Below are positions 10,181 through 18,971 of a stretch of DNA of 26,223 nucleotides, one piece after another. Location: the NCBI GenBank assembly GCA_036940085.1, contig JALLBK010000291.1:1-26223 (forward strand), written 5' to 3'. Under the pieces are notes generated by a model. That model made no database searches, was not told the DNA's origin, and was given only the letters and a program-made list of their open reading frames with translations. The position numbers and the translations under genes were made by a program. Every line of letters begins with the position of its first letter. Position 1 is the first letter of the stretch. Source of the DNA: Discostella pseudostelligera. Taxonomy: Eukaryota > Bacillariophyta > Thalassiosirophyceae > Thalassiosirales > Thalassiosiraceae.

Positions 10181-10625
10181 TAAATGCATGTCTATCTCGA
10201 GAAGTACGTATCAAATCCGAGAAGGATGTCAATAGGGTTTGATGGTGTCATTCAGCATTTACGTGATTGTCTTCTTGTAGCAACATGTCATGCATTCGAG
10301 AAGTCGAAAACAAACATTGTTGATAGAATTTGAACTGTATATTATAATTAAACAATGTGTAGGTATTCAAAGTTGAAGCGCCTTCTTATATCAATACCAC
10401 TGAACAGGAGGAAGGGCACTGTGCCGTGAAATCTGAATTCCACGTGGCAGCAGGTGAGCGTCTGAATTCCACGTGGTCCATCGGGCATCGCCGCCGACCG
10501 TCGACGACGACCGACAACCGACAACGATGGCCGCCGCCCGCCGCCGCTATCCACTATCACCACCACAATAGCTCCACCGCCACCCTCCCTTCAATCAACC
10601 GCAGCATTACCACAGCGAAGCTGAC
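10181..10625. promoter_or_regulatory. Intergenic region, 3' end of the secreted gene and S49 protease promoter
   Basis: The first 200 bases are AT-rich and probably hold the 3' end of the upstream transcript (TATATTATAATTAAAC near 10337). From 10430 the composition changes. Two GAATTCCACGTGG boxes are followed by a CG-rich block at 10518-10545 (CCGACAACGA, then CCGCCGCCCGCCGCC), and then a CA-rich leader up to the ATG. The CG-rich block has a counterpart upstream of the UBA gene at 3890-3924 in the same orientation relative to that gene. Confidence 0.5.
10435..10476 (+). promoter_or_regulatory. Paired GAATTCCACGTGG boxes
   Basis: GAATTCCACGTGG occurs at 10435-10447 and again at 10464-10476, a spacing of 29 bases. 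Each contains the palindromic G-box core CACGTG, which bHLH and bZIP factors bind in many eukaryotes. The same 13-mer occurs as a pair, inverted, upstream of the SNARE gene at 15726-15758. A degenerate copy (GAATTCCACTTG) lies at 10661-10672, inside the signal peptide codons of the protease. Confidence 0.55.
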
Positions 10626-12824
10626 ATGCGGCGACGTCAACTCTTGTTGTTCATCGCACTGAATTCCACTTGTCAGGCAAATGTTGCGCCGCTAGCGACG
10701 ACATTAACGCGGACAGCATCTCCGTCGTCGGCATCTGAGAGCTCCACGGATGAAGGTGCTGGGGTTGGTGCCGACAGTGAAGATGACATTTCAAAGATCA
10801 ACAGGAAAGGAAGAAAGTCTTCGTTGAGTATTCCAAAGTTTTGGGGAATGCGACAAGAGAAGAATAAATCAGGCTCGACTGGTGGAGGTGGTGGGGTCAA
10901 CGAGGATGACAAAAGCAGCAGCGGTGATACTGGTACTGCCGTTGAAGAATTGGTGCCAATGAATTCTGCTTCTGACGATAGAGACAGTGGAAAAGGAGAG
11001 ACCGATAGTCCAGAAGAAGGAATTGAGCATGATGATTCATCCTCTACCACAATCGACGACAAATCTGAGTCCGAAGCAAATGAGGAAAAGCAGCAAACTG
11101 ATTCTCCGAAAGGTGACGATGAGAAAAATGAGATAGACCAGCAAATTCCGCTTTCAGATCCACAACCGCAATCAAATCAAACACGATCTGGTATTCTATA
11201 CATGAATATTGCACCGCCCACTGGTCCATTGATCATACCACAACATCAGCATGCACGACCTATGCCGTATCCATATTTGCCTCAACAATTGCCACCGCCA
11301 TCACGAAATAGTAAGCCTCCATCACTACTTTCATCTATTCTTTCGGCATTTTTCCCACCACGACCTCCTTCACACATGCCACCACCGTCGCCGTATAGTT
11401 CACCGCAAATGCCCCCTTTTGCTCCCCGTGGCAACAATCCACTTGTTTCATTGCTGCTACGACTCGCATTGATTTCCGTAGGCACACTACTCATGGATCT
11501 ATTTGGCATTGGATCACACTCCGATGCATTTTTACCAACACCAGCTCAGCATTATACATTTGAGAGAGTGAATGATCGTTATCGTAGAGATGGAATGGCA
11601 TTGCGCCTGGCATTAGAAAGCCCTCCTCCAGGAGTAACCAAACATCGATGGAAACGAGTGTTTTGGAGGAGGAGACGAGACACTGTTGTGAGCAGCATGA
11701 CGACAGGCGAGGAGGTGGAGTCCATGATACAGCCACCATCCCTGAGTAATGGCGCACTTTACAATCGCACAGTGATCATTGTGGAAATGAAACCCGACTC
11801 TCGTGTCGGTAATGGAATGGCAGAGCAGCTTCGTGATACGGTGTCTTTTCTAATTGAGCAACACCGCGACCATGTCGATAGGAGATTGCATTGCAATAAC
11901 CATGGCAACTCTTCGATGCTACACCTACCATCCAAACTTCTTCCTCGCTATTTCTCGTCCTCGGCATCATCATCTTCTCGTATTAATCAACGAACTGTAA
12001 ATGGAATACGTCCTGCTCTTGGCAACGATTTGGAAGTCCTACTTTTCTTAGATTCGCCCGGTGGTACGGTACAAGATTATGGGTTAGCCTCCTCGCAGCT
12101 CGCTCGTTTACGCAATGAGCCACAAATCACATTGTCGGTATGTGTGGATAAAGTTGCCGCGAGTGGGGGGTACATGATGGCATGTCAGGCCACGCCAGGC
12201 CAATTGTTTGCGGCACCATTTGCCATGGTTGGATCGATTGGTGTGCTCATGGAAACAGTAAATGTTAATGAAGTCTTAAGGAAATATGGGGTGAAGCCTT
12301 TGGTCATCAAGGCAGGGAAGAATAAAGCTCCGCTAAAGACACTGGGCGAGGTTACATCTGAAGAGTTACAGATGGCTCAAAATGACGCCGATCTGATACA
12401 CGAGGCATTTCAGCAATGGGTGATGGCATCTCGACCGAATGTTGTAGTGTCGAAGGATTGGATTGACAAGGTTTGTACCGGGGCAGTATTCTTAGGAAAA
12501 GAAGCACGTGATCTTGGTCTGGTGGATCGAGTCGTTACATCTGATGAATACGTAGCCGAGAGGATTGCGGCTGGGGATCGAGTGCTTCGCCTTATCCCGT
12601 ACAAGGGTCCACAATTTGGGTTGAAACTGTCTCCTTTGGATATCCTGCTTTCGGGAATGGATGCGGAGGGACGGGCAAAGATCCGTGAACGGATACAAGG
12701 ATTGGGAATGCGAGTAATTCAATGCATCGCGCCTCTGTGTAAGGTGGGGGTGACCGTGAGTGTGCTGAATCGCTTGGCGTCACTATCGAATAATCCTTGC
12801 ACAAGTTATTCTTGGGCAGCATAA
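10626..12824 (+). CDS. S49 family serine protease, SohB/SppA type
   Basis: The 732-residue protein starts with a signal peptide (MRRRQLLLFIALNSTCQA, cleavage likely just after). Residues 30-190 are a long acidic, Ser-rich low-complexity region, and 200-270 are Pro-rich. A membrane segment follows near 272-296 (LVSLLLRLALISVGTLLMDL). The protease domain occupies about 378-660. FLDSPGG near 474-480 forms the oxyanion-side loop, AASGGYMMA near 511-519 holds the nucleophile Ser513, and KAGKNKAPLK near 562-571 supplies the general-base Lys, most likely Lys567. S49 enzymes use a Ser-Lys dyad to cut membrane-embedded or signal peptide remnants. The single protease domain and membrane anchor fit SohB or short SppA rather than the double-domain 67-kDa form. 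There is no Phe after the signal peptide, so plastid targeting is not supported; secretory-pathway membrane or plastid envelope are both possible. The acidic and proline-rich N-terminal extension of about 250 residues is unusual for the family. Confidence 0.88.
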   Translation: MRRRQLLLFIALNSTCQANVAPLATTLTRTASPSSASESSTDEGAGVGADSEDDISKINRKGRKSSLSIPKFWGMRQEKNKSGSTGGGGGVNEDDKSSSGDTGTAVEELVPMNSASDDRDSGKGETDSPEEGIEHDDSSSTTIDDKSESEANEEKQQTDSPKGDDEKNEIDQQIPLSDPQPQSNQTRSGILYMNIAPPTGPLIIPQHQHARPMPYPYLPQQLPPPSRNSKPPSLLSSILSAFFPPRPPSHMPPPSPYSSPQMPPFAPRGNNPLVSLLLRLALISVGTLLMDLFGIGSHSDAFLPTPAQHYTFERVNDRYRRDGMALRLALESPPPGVTKHRWKRVFWRRRRDTVVSSMTTGEEVESMIQPPSLSNGALYNRTVIIVEMKPDSRVGNGMAEQLRDTVSFLIEQHRDHVDRRLHCNNHGNSSMLHLPSKLLPRYFSSSASSSSRINQRTVNGIRPALGNDLEVLLFLDSPGGTVQDYGLASSQLARLRNEPQITLSVCVDKVAASGGYMMACQATPGQLFAAPFAMVGSIGVLMETVNVNEVLRKYGVKPLVIKAGKNKAPLKTLGEVTSEELQMAQNDADLIHEAFQQWVMASRPNVVVSKDWIDKVCTGAVFLGKEARDLGLVDRVVTSDEYVAERIAAGDRVLRLIPYKGPQFGLKLSPLDILLSGMDAEGRAKIRERIQGLGMRVIQCIAPLCKVGVTVSVLNRLASLSNNPCTSYSWAA

Positions 12825-12942
12825 AACTCAAAGAATTCACACCAAATACAGAGTCTTTCGACCAAATTCTTTTTGAAGGAATTTAACGCCAATCCCAAAC
12901 AGCAGATGTGAGTGGCGTGAGTCGATCATGACATCAAAGGAG

Positions 12943-12988
12943 TTGATTTATTAACTTTAGTCAAGTCAAATTAACTTGATCTATTAAC
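12943..12988. repeat. Short direct repeat between convergent genes
   Basis: TTGATTTATTAAC at 12943-12955 recurs with one change as TTGATCTATTAAC at 12976-12988. The pair lies in the 196-base gap between the convergent protease and phosphatase genes, within AT-rich sequence where both 3' ends should fall. A role in 3'-end formation is possible but unproven. Confidence 0.45.
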
Positions 12989-13020
12989 GATCCGTAATCA
13001 GTATCGGTAGCAGTCATGAG

Positions 13021-15430
13021 TCAACAATCATTGCCTTTGCTGTATGAACGAGTATGCGGTAGCAGATCCACAATAATTATTGTCATGTTGTCCCCCCCGA
13101 TCCCTTGCGATGCTCGCGGGTCGGCACTGACGATTTCGTCCAACATCTCCCTTCCTATTTCGTGAGGAACTTTGCTATCAATACGATCGCGAACGTACTT
13201 CACACATTCTTCATTGGACAGACAGTCCCATATGCCATCACATCCCAATACGATGAACTCATCCCCCGGCCATAACGTTGTACTGAATTCCGAGTAGTTC
13301 AGGCGAAAATATTGAGCAACTTCTGAATGGAAATCGAATGATATTGAACAATGACACAAGTAATAATGCTCACCTTAAAATGTCAGGCTCGGCCGTAATC
13401 ATTTGCTCTGCGGGGGGAATTCCTGGAACTTGCTTGTATTTTAGATCCCCAATCGAACGCGATAGATTCAAATTGCCATTCACACGTCCAAATTGATTGA
13501 CAAATCCACCAGCATTTGTGATGCGATCCATTTCCCGATTCTATTTCGTAGAGAGGCACGGATAATTAGACGTCACGTGGCAACTGCATTTCATAAAATT
13601 ATCAAATAGATTTGTCGCGCAGCAAACTCACCTGAAATGGTTTATGGTCAAAACTGAGCGGCTCCGCCACTCCCCCCGCCCTGCAAATAACAGCACGTGA
13701 ATCTCCCGCATTGGCCACCACAAGTGTCCGACCTACAATCACGGACACCACCGAGGTGCATCCAGCATGGACTGGGTGATCGGGGAGGTTGCAAATCTAT
13801 CAAGGGAATAATGAAGTGTGGGGGGATGGAATGCATGTGATAATGGAGAGCAGTATGAGTGAAATATTGCATTGATTTCAAGAGAGGGAATGTTAGTATT
13901 GAGACGCACCTTTCTACCATTTTGAATCCGTGTCGGCACCGACGCCGATACTGGCACAATTCCCGTGGGAGGATTTAATAATTGGGACTTTGTTGGGATA
14001 ACAATATTATTGTTGTCACTTCGTGCATTACTCGCCTCCGCGGCACTGTTGCTGCTGATGTTGTTATTGTTCCCACTACCATTCATGTTCATTGGTCCGG
14101 CTTCGGAGACGGCATCGGCAGAATTCTCCTCGTCCTCCTCCTCCTCCTCCTTTTTCTCGGTGTCAATTTGATCAGTATTGTTCTCGTCATCAGTTCCACT
14201 CATACGAAGAAATTTTTGAAATAATGCCAAGGTATCATTGCGTAGGTGCATCATCCCCGATGTCGACGATCGTTCCGTCTTCTTCCCACTCAATGTCAAT
14301 GCTGAGGCGGCAGCAGCGACCACGGTGGATACTGTTCCCTCGAATTGCCCCCGGTCGATGCTATTGTTGTCATTCTTTCCATCGTCGTCAATCTCATCAT
14401 CGCGGACAATACCATCCGACTGTTCATTTTCCAACCCACCCGTGGCACCATCCTTCCGTTCCTCGCAGCAGAGACTATCCTCGAATACTTCATCGTCATC
14501 ACTCTCATCGTCAATCATGCTATTAAGATTGAACGAGTTGCCCGCAGTTGTGGCTTTACTACCTTGGAAATCAATGTCGTTTTTGTTATTTCCATTCTCA
14601 GCATCCATGGCTTCCCCGTCATCCATGAAATCTGCCGCATCTCCATCGTTCTCCTCGTCGTCATCCTCCTCCTCGCCATCTTCCGTGGAAAAATCACTAT
14701 CATCCATGATTGTTTGCCGACATTGCTGTTGTTCCATTTCAATATCTGCCACCTCTGAATCATCATCATCATTATCGACATTGATTTTTTCAACACTATT
14801 TTTATTATCCGACCGTGCTGGAGATTGTAATACATGATCACCACTGTCATTCCCAGGCACGTAGGGTGGAGGACGATCCTCTCTCCACTTTTCAATTTCC
14901 GATCGCCAATTAGGGTCGTCAATGAGTCTGTCGAGCTCATGGAAGGTGTCTATGAGTGCTTGTGCCACACAGGCGGCCATGCTGTTATTGTTGTCATGGC
15001 CATTCATTGTTGAATTATTGTCGGCGCCTCCCCCAGCAGCAGCAGCAGCAGTAGCACCCCGCCAATGACTTCGTGAAATTAACATGGGAACTAAATAGAT
15101 GGAACAGAACCGTGCCACCTCGGCGCCGCCGTGGCCGTCAAATACCGCAAATACCTTGGCATGTTGGGACGCCGCCGCCGATGCTCCAGGGTGAATATTA
15201 TTCTGGTGACCGGCATTGTTCACTATGCCACCCCCACCACCACCACCGCCATCATCGACTCGTCCTCCGGGCAACATGACATCTGTCCGTGCGACATGAG
15301 CATCCTCCATAGTCTTACGCCAACCTTGCATATCTACCACTGCCCACCGGATGGGTGTTTGAGTGTCGGACAGGTCACAACCGACCTCGGTGTGTTTGTC
15401 TAGTATGGGCGTGGAGAGGTAGGATCCCAT
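13021..15430 (-). CDS. PP2C-type protein phosphatase, PPM1G-like, four exons
   Basis: Four exons, 15430-13910, 13796-13632, 13540-13374 and 13282-13021, are separated by GT-AG introns of 113, 91 and 91 nt and give 704 residues. The N-terminus MGSYLS closely resembles the MGAYLS start of animal PP2C-gamma, with Gly2 a possible myristoylation site. Metal-binding motifs are intact: MEDAH at 41-45, FDGHGG at 97-102, NAGDSR around 536-541, GCDGIWD in exon 4 and GGDNMT near the end. [15 protein letters not shown] and [13 protein letters not shown] also match PPM1G. Between DGHGG and the GCTSVV strand is an insert of about 330 residues, strongly acidic and Asn/Ser-rich, placed where PPM1G carries its acidic domain. 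PPM1G dephosphorylates nuclear proteins linked to splicing and histone exchange, so a nuclear Mn/Mg-dependent Ser/Thr phosphatase is the best inference. I chose the exon 4 acceptor at 13283 because it restores frame and the PP2C consensus; the nearer AG at 13323 breaks the frame. Confidence 0.9.
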
Positions 15431-15776
15431 AATGATGATATTATTGGATGATGTGTAGAATGGTATTAAGTTGAAATTGTTGTGAGGGCGGGAGAGTATT
15501 TAGTACTCCTAGTTGGAGTATTTGCTACGAGGTCATGATGGTCAGCATTGGGCATTATATTTTACAGCATGGACCATGGACGTGGTGGTTGTTCTTTTTG
15601 TTGTTTTGTGTTTGTGGCTGTTTGTAGGCGGCCTGGCGTTGGCTGGGTTTGGGCTGTGATCTTGTCCGTGCTGGACGCAGGACAGACCCGCTGCGCAATA
15701 TCGCGCCATCCCGACAGACGAACAGTCCACGTGGAATTCTTGACTCCACGTGGAATTCAATCTCGATGTCAGACAG
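15431..15776. promoter_or_regulatory. Divergent promoter, phosphatase and SNARE genes
   Basis: These 346 bases lie between start codons pointing apart. The middle is T/G-rich (GGTTGTTCTTTTTGTTGTTTTGTG near 15587). The SNARE-proximal end carries two TCCACGTGGAATTC boxes at 15726-15739 and 15745-15758, 19 bases apart, the inverse of the pair upstream of the S49 protease gene. Just downstream, GAATTCAATCTCGATGTCA at 15753-15771 resembles a sequence in the leader of the gene at 18972. A GGGCGGGAG stretch near 15486 is only weakly E2F-like. Confidence 0.55.
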
Positions 15777-18491
15777 ATGAACCAAACCGACGACGACAGA
15801 GGGAACCCGGAGACGATGACAATGACAATGATCGCCGCCGCGCTGGTAGGCGGTGGCCCAGCCATGACCATGCTTCACCCAAACGATGAGCCAGTACCAA
15901 TACTTGGGCCCATGATGACATCGACAACCACCACCGCTAGCTCATCCTACAACGATACTGATATTGACATTGATGCACTATTCTCCACTTTTCGTCTAAC
16001 AATTCCAACACCCAAATCCAGTAATGGCAATGGCAAATCATCTTCTTCCATTCGAGGTCATGATCGATGGCTCCTCGAGACATTGGATCTACTCCGTTTA
16101 TTACATACTATGAATAAACAATTTGCCAATGAGTATACCAAAGATGACCATTATCATGAAATGTGCGCTAGGATGACGAGGCAAATTGCGCTTGCTTACT
16201 CGATGCTTATTGAGGTGGAACGCACCTGTCCCTTTTCAACTACAGAGGAAGTGAGACGAGGGGCGGCTACTGGCGGAGAGGAGAAGGAGGAGAATGATGA
16301 ATATTATTTGGATCCAATATTTCATCAAAATGTGCATACCCTACTACTTGCTATTCGAAATTATACCGACAAGACATGTGCCAAGTTTCAACGTTGCTTG
16401 GATCACCATCCTCCTCGTTCGTCAGTGGAGGAGAGAGATTCAATCTATGATATTTTTCTTGCACCAGTAGAGGATGATGATGAGGGTGAGAACGATGAAT
16501 GCGACGCACCAAATCATGCAATCGATGGTGAAGATGATGCAAATGCTGAGGATGCTGCAGCAGAGAGTTCTGTTCCCAACATCATCCAAAGTCAACAACG
16601 ACAATCTCTTCAATCTCATCCACCAGCCGGTACTCCACAATCCTCATCCGTAGTCGATCCTATCCAATTCCAGAAGCAACAGCAGGAACTCCTCGAAGAA
16701 GAACTTGCCTCAATGGCCTCACGTCTCAAATCATCCACCCTTGCCATGAACGCCACATTACAAAGCCAAACGAAAGAACTCGATAGTATGGAAGCATTGG
16801 CACAATCCAATTTAGATCAAGTAACACACACCACCAAAGATGTTGAGGGGCGATTGGCAAAGAAGCGAGGATGGAAGAAACAATTGGCTACATGGAGTTT
16901 GATTGGGACTGTTGTGGGGATGTGGGTATTGTGTTTTATGGTCATGAGGACCGTGCCCAAACGAAACATTGGGAAAGTTCGTTTGTTCGAAAGGAGGGGA
17001 GGAGAGAAAGATGGAGGCCGATGGATCTTGACGAATAGTGTGTGGAAGGATTATGTATCGAAGGGCGCGGGTATATCTTCATCTAAATTGGACGACGAAG
17101 AGATTTTGCATGATAGAAAGGAGCAAATGCAAGAACAGAGTGGAACGCGTTTTATGCCGCAGGAATGTGAGATTCGTAGCGATGGAACACAGACATGCTT
17201 TGGTGAACCTGAGCGTAGGCGTAAGGAACAAGAAGTGGACGAACGAACGAGAATGGAAGAAGAAGAGGAGGCTGTGAGGCTTGTCCGGCTTGAACAGGAG
17301 AGAGTTTTGGTCGAGCGTAGGCAAATACAAGACGAAGATGCTGCGAGGCTTGAACAGGAGAGAGTTTTTAACGAACGCAGGAGAATGGAAGAAGAAGAGG
17401 AAGCTGTGAGGCTTGTCCGGCTTGAAAAGGAGAGAGTTTTGGTCGAGCGTAGGCAAATACAAGACGAAGAGGCTGCGAGGCTTGAACAGGAGAGAGTTTT
17501 TAACGAACGCAGGAGAATCAAAGAAGAAGAGGCCACGAGGCTAGAGCAGCTTGAACAGGAGAGAGTATTGGCCGAGCGTAGACGAATACAAGATGAACAA
17601 CAAAGAGTTGAGGCTGAGCGTAAGCGAACACAAAAGGAAGAAGTGGAGGCCGTGGAGCGTAAGCGAAAACAACAAGAAGAAGAGGAGAGAGCGAAGCTTG
17701 AGCAGGAAAGAATTGATTCCGAGCGTAGGCGATTGGAAGAAGAGGAGGCCGCGCGGTTTGAACAGGAACAAGTTCTGGCTGAGCGTAGACGAATACAAGA
17801 GGAAGAAGAGGAGGCAGCGAGACTTGAGCAGGAAAGAGTTGCGGCTGAGCGTAGGCGAATACAAGAGGAAGAAGAGGAGGCAGCGAGACTTGAGCAGGAA
17901 AGAGTTGCGGCTGAGCGTGAACGAGCTGTGGCCGAGAGAATGCGCGCGGAAGCCGAGGGGCAGCAAAGGGCAGAACGAAAGCGAATGGAAGAAGAGGCGA
18001 CCGCGAGGATAGAATTGGAGAGAATAGAAACTGAGAGAGTCAGTTTGGATAGCGATAAGTTGGAACAAGTTGAGAAGGATGCTAAGCTGAAAGACACGTT
18101 GGTGAAAGCTGAAAATCAAGGTGCAGAAGCAAACGCTGCAAACAGCATCGATGCCACTGATGATGCTCTGGTCTTTACCTCTGCTGATGTTCGTATTGCT
18201 GCAGCTCGTTCAGAAAATAATTTGTTGGCGCAGTACATATCTGCATCTCCCGAAATGATCGATGCATCCGACAGAGGCGGTTGGCGCCCTATTCACGAAG
18301 CAGTACGGGCTGGAAATCTTATCGGGGTTCAAATACTGGTCGCTGCTGGCTGCGATTTGACATCCAGAACGGGGCGTACTGCAAATGGAGGCACCGCTCT
18401 CTGGTGGGCAATTCAACGCTTTGGAGAAGATCATACTATTGTCCAGTTGCTTCGCTCACATGGGGCTCTGGAAGCAGGACCGACGACCTAA
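15777..18491 (+). CDS. USE1-like SNARE with C-terminal charged helix and ankyrin repeats
   Basis: The ATG at 15777 gives 904 residues. A GTG nine codons earlier keeps the frame open but is not a credible start. Residues 90-205 form a helical N-domain. Residues about 297-360 match the SNARE region of USE1/Slt1, the Q-SNARE of Golgi-to-ER retrograde fusion: LEEELASMASRLKSSTLAMN, then LAQSNLDQVTHTTKDVEGRL. A membrane segment at 371-392 ends in MRTVPK, which closely resembles the human USE1 C-terminus. USE1 normally ends there. This protein instead continues for about 510 residues: a short Cys-containing segment (CEIRSDGTQTC, 464-474), a Glu/Arg/Lys-rich helix (477-780) built from 22-residue units, and ankyrin-like repeats at 803-900 (GWRPIHEAVRAGN, then GGTALWWAIQ). 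If the SNARE faces the cytosol, all of this lies in the ER lumen. One uninterrupted frame covers everything, so no splice is needed to make the fusion. Confidence 0.8.
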   Translation: MNQTDDDRGNPETMTMTMIAAALVGGGPAMTMLHPNDEPVPILGPMMTSTTTTASSSYNDTDIDIDALFSTFRLTIPTPKSSNGNGKSSSSIRGHDRWLLETLDLLRLLHTMNKQFANEYTKDDHYHEMCARMTRQIALAYSMLIEVERTCPFSTTEEVRRGAATGGEEKEENDEYYLDPIFHQNVHTLLLAIRNYTDKTCAKFQRCLDHHPPRSSVEERDSIYDIFLAPVEDDDEGENDECDAPNHAIDGEDDANAEDAAAESSVPNIIQSQQRQSLQSHPPAGTPQSSSVVDPIQFQKQQQELLEEELASMASRLKSSTLAMNATLQSQTKELDSMEALAQSNLDQVTHTTKDVEGRLAKKRGWKKQLATWSLIGTVVGMWVLCFMVMRTVPKRNIGKVRLFERRGGEKDGGRWILTNSVWKDYVSKGAGISSSKLDDEEILHDRKEQMQEQSGTRFMPQECEIRSDGTQTCFGEPERRRKEQEVDERTRMEEEEEAVRLVRLEQERVLVERRQIQDEDAARLEQERVFNERRRMEEEEEAVRLVRLEKERVLVERRQIQDEEAARLEQERVFNERRRIKEEEATRLEQLEQERVLAERRRIQDEQQRVEAERKRTQKEEVEAVERKRKQQEEEERAKLEQERIDSERRRLEEEEAARFEQEQVLAERRRIQEEEEEAARLEQERVAAERRRIQEEEEEAARLEQERVAAERERAVAERMRAEAEGQQRAERKRMEEEATARIELERIETERVSLDSDKLEQVEKDAKLKDTLVKAENQGAEANAANSIDATDDALVFTSADVRIAAARSENNLLAQYISASPEMIDASDRGGWRPIHEAVRAGNLIGVQILVAAGCDLTSRTGRTANGGTALWWAIQRFGEDHTIVQLLRSHGALEAGPTT
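17251..17920 (+). repeat. 66-bp and 132-bp coding tandem repeats
   Basis: The charged-helix part of the SNARE gene is built on a 66-bp period (22 codons). Two nearly identical 66-bp units start near 17791 and 17857. A higher-order 132-bp unit is duplicated from about 17251 to 17383. The encoded units resemble RLEQERVLAERRRIQEEEEA. Both periods are multiples of three, so copy number can change without breaking the frame. A period of 22 rather than 21 fits a stable single alpha-helix rich in E-R/K pairs, or a coiled coil with a slow twist. Confidence 0.75.
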
Positions 18492-18971
18492 AATCTCAGT
18501 TTTGAACACGAATGATTGAGCTCAAATGGTGAATGAACGGGCATATTATTATTGTTCCACGATACCGGTGGCGACGAATACTTTGACGACGTAAATGATG
18601 TAAAAGCCCAAGCATGTGGCAATGGTCCAGATAACTAATTATGGTAATGTTTAAAAAGAATTGGAAGATTCAGACGAACAAGCAGTTGATATTGGTCGGA
18701 TTCTCTACATTCTATGAAGTAGTTCAGAGACTATTCTTCATCGAGGCGAGTTGTTGAGGATCGAGGATATGGGATTTGGGCGTTGGCTGTTACGTATTTA
18801 CGACGTAGGAGTACGATTTGTTAGATAAATATGTAGTCTGTCGGGACTTTTTGTGTGTGTTCCTCGCGCGCGCGCGGCGCAAAAGCAACAACAAATAACA
18901 CCAACAACAAATACCGCCGAATTCAATGGCGATGTCAAATAATGCATGACCAATGAGAGGGCATACTCACG
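18492..18971. promoter_or_regulatory. Intergenic region with TG/CG tract and upstream ORFs
   Basis: I see no gene in these 480 bases. A (TG) run at 18852-18860 is followed by six CG dinucleotides at 18865-18876, an alternating purine-pyrimidine tract that favours Z-DNA. A CAA-rich leader-like stretch follows. GAATTCAATGGCGATGTCA at 18919-18937 matches 17 of 19 bases of 15753-15771 upstream of the SNARE gene. A 7-codon upstream ORF lies at 18926-18949. A second upstream ATG at 18953 opens a 19-codon frame that overlaps the proposed start at 18972, so either the start choice or translational control deserves doubt. Confidence 0.5.

Noticed and set aside
13323..13359. Exon 4 of the phosphatase starting after the CAG at 13323
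   Set aside because: It leaves the frame wrong by one; the acceptor at 13283 keeps frame and gives the expected PP2C sequence.
13561..13574. GACGTCACGTGG box as a regulatory site
   Set aside because: It lies inside a phosphatase intron with no pairing or GAATTC flank; probably chance.
13739..13909. Continuation of phosphatase exon 1 past the donor at 13909
   Set aside because: The PP2C core continues only after splicing to 13796 in the other frame; GTGCGT at the donor and a TAG acceptor support the intron.
14238..14837. Ser-rich plus-strand frame of 199 codons
   Set aside because: Antisense of the acidic Asp/Glu insert of the phosphatase; no start context or domain.
15484..15494. GGGCGGGAG as an E2F site
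   Set aside because: Poor match to the consensus and a single copy.
17051..18097. Long Ser/Cys-rich open frame of 348 codons on the minus strand
   Set aside because: It is the antisense shadow of the Glu/Arg-rich helix repeats of the SNARE gene; the composition follows directly from the complement.
18865..18876. CG run as a replication origin or methylation island
   Set aside because: Only six dinucleotides; nothing else supports such a role.
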